Positions 1-12,195 of a DNA stretch of 34,090 bases are shown here, piece after piece. Under the pieces are notes generated by a model. That model did not search any database, was not told the DNA's origin, and worked only from the letters and a program-made list of their open reading frames with translations. Source of the stretch: Propionibacteriaceae bacterium. Its GTDB lineage: Bacteria > Actinomycetota > Actinomycetes > Propionibacteriales > Propionibacteriaceae. The stretch lies in NCBI GenBank assembly GCA_905372155.1, contig CAJPNZ010000022.1:1-34090 (forward strand). The letters run 5' to 3'. Position 1 is the stretch's first letter. Each line of letters begins with the position of its first letter. Position numbers and translations under genes: made by a program.

Positions 1-1222
1 AAAAAGGCGAACCCTTCCTCAACCCCTGAAAATACTCAACACGCACAGCCACAGATCTTCCTCCCTAGAACACCCCCATGGCCTACCGGCCAAGAGTTTC
101 CGCCTCGAGCCGGATTACGACATCCAAGTCACCATGAGAACATTTGGAAAACGGACATGGAATCCAGCCACATCCAAGATTTCAAAGTCGACAAAACAGA
201 ATAATAACGGTTCACCACACTCCACCAATCACTGAGAGTCGTCCGCCAAAGCCCTGCTTGAGATAGCACCACCCATACGGACGGCTCCCCACCCAAGAAA
301 CATAGATTTGGCAGAGAACTCCCAAAGCCTCAGGGAGTCTCCCGCGTTCACCATTCCTTCTCCACAACAGCATACTTCTACAGGGTGCAATCAAGCCCAC
401 ATTCACACAAATCTCAACCACGCCGCTTGAATCGCAAAACTCGCACGCCAACCTCTTCCCTACGGACAACTATGGCAGGAATCCGCTCAAGACTCTCAGC
501 AAACGACATGCATCACGCCACGGTATTCTACGCGACCCGATCCATCTTTACTTTAATTCTTCATCTACTTCCATGGTTGACGATTCAGCTTGTTCTACCA
601 TCGCGACATGGCGTCCCTGTCGGTGAAGCTCCAAGCCAACCAACATTCACGGCGGTTACCAAAAACCCTCGGACCTCGGAAGAGTTCCTCGCATTCAACT
701 TCCCCCATAGGAAAACACACTTAGCGAGTCATGTCAACTCCCCGTTCCCACCGCTACCAAATCCTTGCGGCCCAAGCCCTGCATTGCACGGACAACCCTT
801 GGCGCACCCGCCCATAATTGACAATTCATCTTGTCTGCGATTGGAGGTTCAGCCACCCCCCGAATTATTGAAGATTCACCAGCAATAAAGCTTTGGTTAT
901 GTCGTATTTACGGCTGGCAGACGAAACATTCTCGCCCTTCGAAATAACTATTTCGATCCGACTCTCTTCCCCATAGGATACGCCCCACAGGCCCTTGTAG
1001 GCCAACCACGCCCATCGGAACCAATCCGCTTGGAAACGTGACGTGCGAATCCAGCCACAAGGTAAACCACCCAAGGTTTCGTGCCACATTTTTTTGGGTC
1101 GCGATTCCTGAGAAGGGTTTTGGAGTAACGTGAGTGTATGAAGGCTTGTTCAGCCACCCCAAACCTCACCTTGGCCAAGACTCTGCCGGGTGGCCCATGG
1201 CCCGTGAACACGCCTCATGGTG
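1..1222. other. Gene-poor, AT-richer stretch with degenerate repeats
   Basis: No reading frame here has a ribosome binding site, a recognisable domain or codon use like the rest of the window. The plus strand is C/A rich, and the base composition is clearly less GC-rich than the flanking core genes. Related segments recur. The 12-mer AATCCAGCCACA occurs near 161 and near 1049, each preceded by a TTGGAAA-type segment. GTTCAGCCACCCC occurs at 847-859 and 1148-1160. TTCCCC(C)ATAGGA occurs near 704 and near 968. A TTGAC(A/G)ATTCA segment occurs near 579 and 819. This looks like decayed or foreign DNA, or an untranslated repeat region next to the IS remnant. I recognise no RNA gene in it. Confidence 0.5.
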
Positions 1223-1945
1223 TGAACCGCCTCAAGTTGTGTGCCGGTTCCTTTCGAGCAAGGAAGGATGGCGTCATGCCCAAACGACTCGATCCCGCTG
1301 TGAAGAAGCGGGCGTTACGACTGCTGCGCGAGTACCGTGATCGGTACCCGTCGCTGACTGCTGCCTGCGCCGCTGTAGCCCGCCAGGAACGGATCGGGGC
1401 CGAGACCCTGCGCCGCTGGATGGTCCAGGCCGAGATTGACGCAGGCGCCCGGGAGGGGATGACCACCCAGGCACGCGAGGAGATCCGTCGGTTGAAGATG
1501 GAGAACTCCCGCCTGCGGGAGGACGTTGCGGTCCTGAAAACGGCAACAACTTTTTTCGCGGGGGAACTCGACCCCCGCAATCCTTGATCATCGCCTTCAT
1601 CGATGACATGCGCGGCAAGGGGATCGCGGTCGAGTCGGTCTGCCGGGTCCTGCGAGAGCAGGGTTACGGGATCGCCGCAAGAACCTACCGGGCCTGGAAG
1701 ACCCGCAAGCCATCGGCCCGGACGATCAGCGACCAGAGGGTCCTGGAGGCCATCAGGCGCCTGGCCTGGACGACCGATACTCACGGTCGCGAGCTCCTGA
1801 CACTCGAAGGCCTCTACGGACGTCGAAGAATGCTGGAGGCGCTGCGCCGCACGGGAGTGGAAGCCACTCCTGGAGCAGTGGACCGCGCCATGCGAAAACT
1901 CGGCCTCAACGGGGCACGGAGCGGGAAAACGCCCCGAGCCACGTA
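1223..1945 (+). mobile_element. Truncated IS3-family insertion sequence (left part)
   Basis: The left edge reads TGAACCGCCTCAAGTTGTG, close to the terminal inverted repeat of IS6110-type IS3 elements, which begins TGAACCGCC. It is followed by orfA and the start of orfB in the usual overlapping arrangement. The match to IS3 transposase ends near 1945, before the DDE catalytic core. No matching right inverted repeat (GGCGGTTCA) was seen down to the rpoC terminator. The element therefore appears deleted at its right side and cannot move on its own. It lies just downstream of rpoC and in the opposite orientation to it. Confidence 0.7.
1276..1587 (+). CDS. IS3-family transposase OrfA (HTH protein)
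   Basis: This 103-residue protein starts MPKRLDPAVKKRALRLL and carries the helix-turn-helix of IS3/IS911 OrfA at about residues 8-55, including the ETLRRWM recognition segment. A heptad-type coiled coil follows at about 66-90 (EIRRLKMENSRLREDV) and would mediate multimerisation. The end, AGELDPRNP, is typical of IS3 OrfA tails. I chose the ATG at 1276 because GGAAGGA lies just upstream and homologues begin there. Its stop overlaps the TTG start of orfB (TTGA). In intact elements OrfA binds the terminal repeats and the OrfAB product transposes. Here the partner is truncated, so OrfA can at most act as a DNA-binding inhibitor. Confidence 0.85.
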   Translation: MPKRLDPAVKKRALRLLREYRDRYPSLTAACAAVARQERIGAETLRRWMVQAEIDAGAREGMTTQAREEIRRLKMENSRLREDVAVLKTATTFFAGELDPRNP

Positions 1946-2042
1946 TCCCGCCGCCAGCGGAACGACAAACGAGCCGTTGGTCCACTCAGCCGGGGGCTTT
2001 TCGCTCAGCCCCGGGAGCAGGACATCACTTTCATCCCTGTGA
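1584..2042 (+). pseudogene. Truncated IS3-family transposase OrfB
   Basis: The frame begins at a TTG overlapping the orfA stop and reads LIIAFIDDMRGKGIAVES, the canonical IS3 OrfB N-terminus. The HTH_21 region (LYGRRRMLEALRRTGV) ends with MRKLGLNGARSGKTPRA at about residue 115. After that, similarity to transposases stops. The remaining roughly 35 residues are unrelated, and the frame ends at 152 residues. Intact OrfB is nearly twice as long and carries the rve domain with the DDE triad, which is missing. The break near 1945 is a deletion or insertion junction, so the product cannot catalyse transposition. Confidence 0.8.
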
Positions 2043-2100
2043 GGGCTCACAGCGGGACACCACTCCTCACGTTCATCGGGGCTCACTCAGAACGGAAAGC
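1985..2100. other. Possible subterminal repeats of a second mobile element
   Basis: Beyond the IS3 breakpoint, the minus strand contains two related segments, GATGAACGTGAGGAGTGGTG near 2064-2083 and GATGAAAGTGATGTCC near 2023-2038. They are interspersed with GTGAGCCC repeats. A GC-rich hairpin lies at 1990-2015 (CCGGGGGCT / AGCCCCGGG). Repeated short blocks of this kind are common in transposon ends. No transposase accompanies them, so this is only a candidate remnant that may have truncated orfB. Confidence 0.3.
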
Positions 2101-2154
2101 CCCCACGTCACGGAACCACCGCTTCCTCGCGCCTTGAGCAAGTGCGGCAGAGAA

Positions 2155-2198
2155 CGGGAACAAAACGGGGCGGGCATCATCATGATGCCCGCCCCCGT
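2155..2198 (-). terminator. Intrinsic terminator of rpoBC
   Basis: The arms are GGGGCGGGCATCAT (2167-2180) and ATGATGCCCGCCCC (2182-2195). They form a perfect GC-rich stem that on the minus strand is followed by CGTTTTGTT. It lies 14 nt after the rpoC stop codon, and this U-rich tail makes it a classical rho-independent terminator. Confidence 0.9.
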
Positions 2199-2208
2199 GC
2201 GAAGGGTC

Positions 2209-6159
<3,951 letters not shown>

Positions 6160-6250
6160 TGGTTCTCTTTCCCCCGCCGCCCCGGCGGGTGCCTGTGCCT
6201 GAAATCTGAGGTTTTACTGGTGCCGGGTCGCCGGCGTGACTGAGTCAGAC

Positions 6251-9200
6251 TCAGACTTCGGTGACGTCGAGGAAGTGGTCGCCTCCGGGACGCCTCCCGA
6301 GATCGATGCCGAAGTCCTCGGCGTTGCGCAGGTCGTCCTCCGATTCCCGCAGGTCGATGACGCGGCCATCCCCGGAGAGGACCTCCACGTTCAGACACAG
6401 CGACTGCATCTCCTTGACGAGCACCTTGAAGGACTCCGGGATGCCGGGTTCGGGGATGTTCTCGCCCTTGACGATGGCCTCGTAGACCTTCACGCGGCCC
6501 GGAACGTCGTCGGACTTGATGGTCAACAGCTCCTGGAGGGCCCAGGCGGCTCCATAGGCCTCAAGGGCCCACACCTCCATCTCGCCGAAACGCTGGCCAC
6601 CGAACTGCGCCTTGCCGCCCAGAGGCTGCTGGGTGATCATCGAGTACGGGCCGGTGGAGCGGGCGTGGATCTTGTCGTCGACCAAGTGGTGCAGCTTCAG
6701 CATGTACATGTAGCCGACGCCGGTCTTCTCCGGGTAGGGCTCGCCGGAGCGGCCGTCGAACAGCTGGGCCTTGCCGCCGCCGTCGATGAGACGCTCCCCG
6801 TCGCGGGTGGTCAGCGAGTTCTCCAACAGACCGGTGATCTCGTGCTCGTCAGCGCCGTCGAAGACGGGGGTGGCCACCCGGGAGTCCGGGTCGACCTGTC
6901 CGAGCCCGACCTCGCGCAGGCGATCCGCCCAGGCCGCCTTGACCTCCGTGATGTCCCAGCCGGTCTTGGCGATCCACCCGAGGTGGTTCTCCAGGACCTG
7001 CCCGATGTTCATGCGAGACGGGACACCGAGGGGGTTGAGAACGATGTCGACGGGGGTGCCGTCTGCCAGGAAGGGCATGTCCTCCACGGGAAGGATCTTC
7101 GAGATCACACCCTTGTTCCCGTGGCGGCCTGCGAGCTTGTCACCGTCGCTGATCTTGCGTTTCTGGGCGACGTGAACCCGCACCAGCTGGTTGACCCCGG
7201 GCGGCAGCTCATCGTCGTCGCGGGTGTCGAAGACCCGAACCCCGATGACGGTGCCGGATTCGCCGTGCGGCACCTTCAGGGAGGTGTCGCGGACCTCGCG
7301 GGCCTTCTCCCCGAAGATCGCACGCAGCAGGCGCTCCTCGGGGGTCAGCTCGGTCTCACCCTTCGGGGTTACCTTGCCGACGAGGATGTCGCCGGCCGAG
7401 ACCTCGGCACCGATGCGGACGATGCCGCGCTCGTCGAGGTCGGCCAGCATCTCGTCGGAGACGTTGGGGATGTCACGGGTGATCTCCTCGGCACCCAGCT
7501 TCGTGTCGCGGGCGTCGACCTCGTGCTCCTCGATGTGGATCGAGGTCAGGACATCGTCCTGAACGAGACGCTGCGACAGGATGATGGCGTCCTCGTAGTT
7601 GAGCCCCTCCCACGGCATGAACGCCACAAGGAGGTTCTTGCCGAGCGCCAGCTCACCCCGATCGGTGCAGGGGCCGTCGGCCAGCGGGGTGCCGACCTCG
7701 ACGCGGTCCCCGGCTGCGACCAGCGGACGCTGGTTGATGCAGGTGCCCGCGTTGGAGCGCACGAACTTCTCGAGCCGGTACGAGGAGTAGGTGGCGTCGT
7801 CGTTGGCGATCTCGATGATGTCGGCCGTGACCGAGGAGACCACACCGGCCTTCTTCGCGAGGGTCACGTCACCGACGTCCACGGCGGCGCGGTACTCCAT
7901 GCCGGTGCCGACGAACGGGGCCTCGTTGCGGATCAGCGGCACCGCCTGGCGCTGCATGTTCGCACCCATCAGCGCCCGGGAGGCGTCGTCGTGCTCGAGG
8001 AACGGGATCAGCGCGGTGGCCACCGAGACCATCTGGCGCGGCGAGACATCCATGTACTCGACGTCCGCCGCCGGAATGGTGTCAACGTCGCCGTGCTTGA
8101 TGCGCACCAGGACGCGTTCCTCGGCGAGGCGGCCCTCGGCGTCCAGGGCCGCGTTGGCCTGGGCGATGGAGAACCGGTCCTCCTCGTCGGCTGTCAGGTA
8201 GTCGATCTGGTCGGTGACCTTGCCGTCGATGACGCGCCGGTACGGGGTCTCGATGAACCCGAAGGCATTGACGCGGGCGAACGAGGCCAGCGAACCGATG
8301 AGGCCGATGTTCGGACCCTCGGGGGTCTCGATCGGGCACATGCGGCCGTAGTGCGAGCTGTGGACGTCGCGCACCTCCATGCCCGCGCGGTCGCGGGAGA
8401 GGCCACCGGGGCCGAGCGCCGAGAGCCTGCGCTTGTGGGTCAGCCCCGCGAGCGGGTTGTTCTGGTCCATGAACTGCGACAGCTGCGAGGTGCCGAAGAA
8501 CTCCTTCAACGCCGCTGTCACGGGGCGGATGTTGATGAGGGTCTGCGGGGTGATGGCCTCGATGTCCTGGGTGGTCATGCGGTCACGGACGACACGCTCC
8601 ATGCGCCCCAGGCCGGTGCGCAGCTGGTTCTGGATCAGCTCACCGACGGTGCGGAGCCGGCGGTTGCCGAAGTGGTCGATGTCGTCGGCCTCGACGGGCA
8701 GGCCGTTCAGCTCCTCCTTGTGCTCGTGGAGGACCACGACGTACTTGATGGCCGCGACGATGTCCTCCATGGTGAGGACCTGGCTGTCGAACGGCAGGTC
8801 GAGCCCGAGCTTCTTGTTGATCTTGTAGCGGCCGACCTTCGCCAGGTCGTAGCGCTTCGGATTGAAGTAGTAGTTCTCCAGCAGCGCCTGGGCGGCGTCG
8901 CGGGCCGGGGGTTCGCCGGGACGCAGCTTGCGGTAAATGTCCAGCAGCGCCTCGTCCTGGGTGTTGACGGTGTCCTTCTCCAGCGTCATGCGCATGGACT
9001 CAAAATCACCGAACTCCTCGAGAATGCGGTCCTCGCTCCAGCCGAGGGCCTTGAGCAGGACGGTGACGTTCTGCTTGCGCTTGCGGTCGAGGCGCACGAA
9101 GACCATGTCGCGCTTGTCGATCTCGAACTCCAGCCACGCGCCGCGGGAGGGGATCACCTTGCAGGAGTAGATGTCCTTGTCGGATCCCTTGTCCGGGGTG

Positions 9201-9724
9201 ATCTCGAAGTAGACGCCCGGGGAGCGGACGAGCTGTGAGACGACGACGCGCTCGGTACCGTTGATGATGAAGGTGCCCTTGTCGGTCATCAGCGGGAAGT
9301 CACCGATGAAAACGGTCTGCGACTTGATCTCGCCCGTCTCGTTGTTCACGAACTCAGCGGTCACGAACAGCGGGGCGGCGTAGGTGACGTCACGGTCCTT
9401 GCACTCCTCGATGGAGTGCTTGGGCTCCTCGAAACGATGGTCGCGGAAGGACAGCGACATCGTCTCGTTGAAATCCTCGATGGGAGAGATCTCGGAGAAA
9501 ATCTCCTCCAGCCCGGAGCGGGTGTTCACGTCGGTACGACCCGCGGCCAGGCGCTCCTCGACGTCAGCCTGCCAGGCCTCGTTTCCGATGAGCCAGTTGT
9601 AGGAGTTGATCTGAAGATCGAGCAGGTTGGGGACCTCGAGCGGTTCGTGGATCTTCGCGAATGAGATCCGACCACTGGGCAAGAGGACATTGGTGTTCTT
9701 CAACGCAGAGCGCGAGGCGGCCAA
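6251..9724 (-). CDS. rpoB: DNA-directed RNA polymerase subunit beta
   Basis: With the TTG start at 9722-9724 this is a 1157-residue beta subunit beginning (L)AASRSALKNTNVLLPSGRI, matching the conserved actinobacterial N-terminus. GGAAGGA lies about 8 nt upstream. A GTG at 9779-9781 would add 19 residues that do not look conserved. The rifampicin pocket at about residues 408-440 reads TSQLSQFMDQNNPL and THKRRLSALGPGG. The residues corresponding to E. coli Q513, D516, H526, R529 and S531 are all wild type, so rifampicin sensitivity is inferred. The gene heads the rpoBC transcription unit and has its own promoter. The adjacent rplJL unit is separate. Confidence 0.97.
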   Translation of the reverse strand: MAASRSALKNTNVLLPSGRISFAKIHEPLEVPNLLDLQINSYNWLIGNEAWQADVEERLAAGRTDVNTRSGLEEIFSEISPIEDFNETMSLSFRDHRFEEPKHSIEECKDRDVTYAAPLFVTAEFVNNETGEIKSQTVFIGDFPLMTDKGTFIINGTERVVVSQLVRSPGVYFEITPDKGSDKDIYSCKVIPSRGAWLEFEIDKRDMVFVRLDRKRKQNVTVLLKALGWSEDRILEEFGDFESMRMTLEKDTVNTQDEALLDIYRKLRPGEPPARDAAQALLENYYFNPKRYDLAKVGRYKINKKLGLDLPFDSQVLTMEDIVAAIKYVVVLHEHKEELNGLPVEADDIDHFGNRRLRTVGELIQNQLRTGLGRMERVVRDRMTTQDIEAITPQTLINIRPVTAALKEFFGTSQLSQFMDQNNPLAGLTHKRRLSALGPGGLSRDRAGMEVRDVHSSHYGRMCPIETPEGPNIGLIGSLASFARVNAFGFIETPYRRVIDGKVTDQIDYLTADEEDRFSIAQANAALDAEGRLAEERVLVRIKHGDVDTIPAADVEYMDVSPRQMVSVATALIPFLEHDDASRALMGANMQRQAVPLIRNEAPFVGTGMEYRAAVDVGDVTLAKKAGVVSSVTADIIEIANDDATYSSYRLEKFVRSNAGTCINQRPLVAAGDRVEVGTPLADGPCTDRGELALGKNLLVAFMPWEGLNYEDAIILSQRLVQDDVLTSIHIEEHEVDARDTKLGAEEITRDIPNVSDEMLADLDERGIVRIGAEVSAGDILVGKVTPKGETELTPEERLLRAIFGEKAREVRDTSLKVPHGESGTVIGVRVFDTRDDDELPPGVNQLVRVHVAQKRKISDGDKLAGRHGNKGVISKILPVEDMPFLADGTPVDIVLNPLGVPSRMNIGQVLENHLGWIAKTGWDITEVKAAWADRLREVGLGQVDPDSRVATPVFDGADEHEITGLLENSLTTRDGERLIDGGGKAQLFDGRSGEPYPEKTGVGYMYMLKLHHLVDDKIHARSTGPYSMITQQPLGGKAQFGGQRFGEMEVWALEAYGAAWALQELLTIKSDDVPGRVKVYEAIVKGENIPEPGIPESFKVLVKEMQSLCLNVEVLSGDGRVIDLRESEDDLRNAEDFGIDLGRRPGGDHFLDVTEV

Positions 9725-9816
9725 GATTCGGTCCTTCCGGGAACGCGGCTGGTTCGTCGCACAACAAAGGACCCGCGTCAAATCACGGGCACGATTGCAG
9801 AGCAGGGCAACAAATC

Positions 9817-9845
9817 ACTATAGGCCACGAAAGCTCCGGAAGCAA
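9817..9845 (-). promoter_or_regulatory. rpoBC promoter (-35 TTGCTT, -10 TATAGT)
   Basis: On the minus strand TTGCTT (9840-9845) and TATAGT (9817-9822) are separated by exactly 17 bp. The expected transcription start near 9810 would give an untranslated leader of about 85 nt before the rpoB TTG. Confidence 0.75.
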
Positions 9846-10053
9846 GTCACGAAGCGAAATCACCGCAGCTCACATGGTAGCGGACCACGAGTCCTGCGCA
9901 ACGTGGCCCGTTCTCCGGCCTCGCAGTTTCACGGCCGCCCTCGCCGGTTCGGCCGGCGACACCCGCGCACGAAACGCCACAGCTCTCGCCCCGAGAAGGG
10001 GAAATTCCACCGCACCCACACCACCATGTCGTGGAACGCGGTTCGGGACATCA
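9846..10053. other. Spacer between DUF218 gene and rpoB promoter
   Basis: No gene is visible. A small perfect hairpin (7-bp arms TCGCCGG/CCGGCGA, 9941-9959, 5-nt loop) could help end transcription from the DUF218 gene, but it lacks a U-tract. Confidence 0.35.
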
Positions 10054-10632
10054 TCATCGGGGCCGGGCGCGCAACAGGTCATGGAGCCCGACGACGGTGG
10101 TCAACAGCCTCAACGGTCCCAGCTCCCCCATTCGGTAGTCGCTGGAGGCGACGAACCTCCGTCGCAGCGCAGGATCGAAACGTCCCAGCAGCACACGCAG
10201 CTTCAACCCGTGCAGCGGATTCGAGGCCACGGCCACCCGCTCCGCATCGGCGAGCATCGGGGCCACGCAGCGGGCATTCTCCTTCGTGGTACGCGATTCC
10301 CGCTCCAGAATCACCTCGCCGGTGAACCCGAGGCGGCGCACTTCCGAGGAGAGTAGGACCGCCTCCGGGACCCCCGTGCCCGCCGGGTCGCCTCCGCAGG
10401 CCAGGATCCGACTTCCCGAACCGTAGCGACGGGCCGTCCTGACCGCCACTCGCGCCCGCCAGCGATTGACTGCATTGGTCCGCGCCGGGTCCCGGTTGCG
10501 GAAACCGGGCACCACGACCGTCACCTCACCCTCCAGGGGCACGGTCAGTAGCCGCGCGGCAAGGGCCTCCACCAGTTCGGCAACGCTCCAGGCCAGCAAA
10601 CCGAACCCCACCAATCTCCGATGTCGCGCCAT
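10054..10632 (-). CDS. DUF218 (YdcF/SanA/ElyC-type) protein
   Basis: This protein of about 192 residues has the DUF218 signature segments in order. VTVVVPGFRNRD is at about 38-49, SRILACGGDP at about 76-85, ILERESRTTKENA at about 108-120, and VASNPLHGLKLR at about 134-145. Residues 8-28 are hydrophobic and could be an N-terminal membrane anchor, as in SanA/ElyC. Members are linked to envelope and peptidoglycan-precursor homeostasis or to SAM binding, but the exact reaction is unknown. The start is either the ATG at 10632 or the GTG at 10638, and neither has a good ribosome site. The gene sits between rplL and rpoB on the same strand, an unusual interruption of the rplJL-rpoBC order. Confidence 0.75.
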   Translation of the reverse strand: MARHRRLVGFGLLAWSVAELVEALAARLLTVPLEGEVTVVVPGFRNRDPARTNAVNRWRARVAVRTARRYGSGSRILACGGDPAGTGVPEAVLLSSEVRRLGFTGEVILERESRTTKENARCVAPMLADAERVAVASNPLHGLKLRVLLGRFDPALRRRFVASSDYRMGELGPLRLLTTVVGLHDLLRARPR

Positions 10633-10675
10633 GCCCACCGACGATACAGCCCACCCCGCCGAGCTCCTTCAAGCG

Positions 10676-10708
10676 CGAATGGCCCACCCCGTCGGGGTGG
10701 GCCATTCG
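10676..10708 (-). terminator. Strong hairpin after rplL
   Basis: A perfect inverted repeat with 16-bp arms (10676-10691 and 10693-10708) surrounds a single central base. The core is GGCCCACCCC/GGGGTGGGCC. It begins 26 nt beyond the rplL stop. No U-tract follows on the minus strand, so termination or mRNA 3'-end protection are both possible. It would uncouple rplJL from the DUF218 gene. Confidence 0.75.
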
Positions 10709-10733
10709 GAAAGCAGTGCCGTCGAGGCAGGAA

Positions 10734-11132
10734 TCACTTGAGCTCGACGGAGCCGCCTGCGGCCTCGAGGGCAGCCTTGGCCTTCTCCGCGACGTCCTTC
10801 TCGACCTGCTCGAGAACGGGCTTCGGGGCGGACTCCACCAAGTCCTTGGCTTCCTTCAGGCCGAGGCTGGTGAGGGCGCGCACCTCCTTGATGACGGCGA
10901 TCTTCTTGTCGCCGCCCGAGGTGAGGATGACGTCGACCTTGCCGGAGTCGGCCTCCTCGGCGGCACCGGCATCGCCACCGCCTGCAGCGGGGGCACCGGG
11001 AACCACGGCGGCAACCGGGGCAGCGGCGGTGACGTCGAAGGTGTCCTCGAACAGTTTCACGAACTCGGACAGTTCGATGAGGGTCATCTCCTTGAAGGCG
11101 TCAAGGAGCTCTTCCTTGGTGAGTTTCGCCAT
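10734..11132 (-). CDS. rplL: 50S ribosomal protein L7/L12
   Basis: This 132-residue stalk protein has an N-terminal dimerisation domain (MAKLTKEELLDAFKEMTLIE). An Ala/Pro/Gly-rich hinge lies at about 36-60. The conserved C-terminal factor-binding domain contains VDVILTSGGDKKIAVIKEVR and GLKEAKDLVE. It recruits elongation factors to the ribosome as dimers bound to L10. AAAGGA lies about 10 nt before the ATG. It follows rplJ by 74 nt and ends before a strong hairpin. Confidence 0.97.
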   Translation of the reverse strand: MAKLTKEELLDAFKEMTLIELSEFVKLFEDTFDVTAAAPVAAVVPGAPAAGGGDAGAAEEADSGKVDVILTSGGDKKIAVIKEVRALTSLGLKEAKDLVESAPKPVLEQVEKDVAEKAKAALEAAGGSVELK

Positions 11133-11206
11133 GATGGGCGTTCCTTTCGATCAAGCATCGCAAGCAGTCACGCTGCGACGGATTTCTTTTCCGCAGCGGC
11201 TGCTGC

Positions 11207-11818
11207 TCAGGCCTCGTCGGCCGGGGTGACGTCGCCAGCGGCGGCGTCCTCGTTCGTGGCCTCGGCGGCCGGCGCCGAGCCGGCTCCACCGATCAGGTCC
11301 GGGTTCTCCTCGGCGGCGCTCTGCAGCGCGCCGAACAGGCGGGCACTCTTCGACAGCGGAGCTGCCAGGGTGCCGGCGGCCTTCGCAAGGCTGCCCTTCA
11401 TGGCGCCAGCCATCTTGGACAGCAGGACCTCGCGGGATTCGAGGTCGGCAAGCTTGAGGACCGCCTTGGCGTCGAGGAACCTGCCCTCGAGAACGCCTCC
11501 CTTGATAACCAGGAACGGATGTGCCTTCGCGAAGTCGCGCAGCCCCTTGGTCACCTTGGCGATGTCGCCGGTGATGAAGGCGAACGCGGTGGGGCCGACG
11601 AGCGTCGACTCGATGCCCTCGATGCCCACTTCCCTGGCCGCGAGCAGGGCCAAGGTGTTCTTCGCAACGGCGTAGGTGGCACCATCACCGAGAGACCTGC
11701 GCAGATCCTGCAGGTCCTTGACGGTGAGACCACGGTACTCGGTCAGCACCACGGCCGCGGAGTCCGTGAACTTCTGTCCCAGCTCCGAAACCTTGGCAGC
11801 CTTTTCCGGCCTCGCCAT
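11207..11818 (-). CDS. rplJ: 50S ribosomal protein L10
   Basis: This 203-residue L10 begins MARPEKAAKVSELGQKF, with AAGGAG 8 nt upstream, so longer upstream frames are rejected. The globular domain includes VVLTEYRGLTVKDLQDLR and YAVAKNTLALLA. The C-terminal helix binds L7/L12 dimers. It ends in an Ala/Glu/Asp-rich extension of about 30 residues, which is longer than in short L10 proteins. L10 binds 23S rRNA and forms the stalk base. The upstream leader contains an L10-binding-type motif and an attenuator, which indicates autoregulation of rplJL. Confidence 0.97.
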   Translation of the reverse strand: MARPEKAAKVSELGQKFTDSAAVVLTEYRGLTVKDLQDLRRSLGDGATYAVAKNTLALLAAREVGIEGIESTLVGPTAFAFITGDIAKVTKGLRDFAKAHPFLVIKGGVLEGRFLDAKAVLKLADLESREVLLSKMAGAMKGSLAKAAGTLAAPLSKSARLFGALQSAAEENPDLIGGAGSAPAAEATNEDAAAGDVTPADEA

Positions 11819-11862
11819 TGGGTCTCCTTCCATAACTGTTGTCGCCCTCGACCCCAGGAGAT

Positions 11863-11892
11863 GAAAGAAACCCCGACGCCGGTGGCGCGGGG
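11863..11892 (-). terminator. Attenuator terminator in rplJ leader
   Basis: Read on the minus strand, CCCCGCGCC-ACC-GGCG-T-CGGGG forms a stem followed directly by TTTCTTTC. It lies about 45 nt before the rplJ start and downstream of the L10-leader motif, the position expected for regulated premature termination. Confidence 0.7.
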
Positions 11893-11983
11893 CGGGCAGG
11901 AACGGCGCCTGCTGGCTTGCGGTCACCTGCGCGGGCTCCCCGTGCGGAGGAATTGAGACTTGCGTCACCTGCGGTCTTCGGCT
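11893..11983 (-). promoter_or_regulatory. L10(L12)-binding leader of rplJL
   Basis: The transcript leader contains GAAGACCGCAGGTGACG and, about 35 nt later, CGCGCAGGTGACC. These paired segments are characteristic of the ribosomal L10 leader found in Firmicutes and Actinobacteria. The L10(L12)4 complex is known to bind such leaders and repress its own operon. Here an intrinsic terminator follows immediately, so attenuation is the likely mechanism. The match was made by eye, not with a covariance model. Confidence 0.7.
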
Positions 11984-11989
11984 CGGGGA

Positions 11990-12018
11990 ATTTTAGGCGA
12001 CAATCCAGCAGGTCACAA
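11990..12018 (-). promoter_or_regulatory. rplJL promoter (-35 TTGTGA, -10 TAAAAT)
   Basis: TTGTGA (12013-12018) and TAAAAT (11990-11995) are 17 bp apart on the minus strand. The start would be near 11983, giving a leader of about 165 nt with the L10-binding motif and attenuator. Confidence 0.75.
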
Positions 12019-12195
12019 GTTCAGCCTTCGAAGCCCGCGCCGAGCAGAAGGCGGCCGGGCAGGCTCGGCCGCAGGTTCCGGACGGACGCCCGTCGCCCGG
12101 CCCCGGCACGCCCGGCCCGTCGATATCCCGGGTCACCCACCCCACGGAGGGACCCCCGTCCGCGCGACTCCCGAACTCCTGGACGCTCCGGGGTA

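Noticed and set aside
385..888. A 167-codon plus-strand frame in the left AT-richer region
   Set aside because: No ribosome site, no domain, low-complexity Pro/His/Ser/Thr composition, and it crosses the repeat segments.
865..1162. Small Trp/Gly-rich minus-strand frames that could be short peptides
   Set aside because: Overlapping alternatives exist in several frames, none has a ribosome site, and similarity between repeat copies is at DNA level with frames broken in the other copy.
6239..6253. CTGAGTC-A-GACTCAG palindrome at the rpoB stop
   Set aside because: It is a short AT-poor palindrome partly within coding sequence, with no U-tract; not enough to call a terminator between rpoB and rpoC.
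6236..9238. 1000-codon frame antisense to rpoB
   Set aside because: It is a shadow of rpoB's codon pattern; the sense strand gives a full-length beta subunit.
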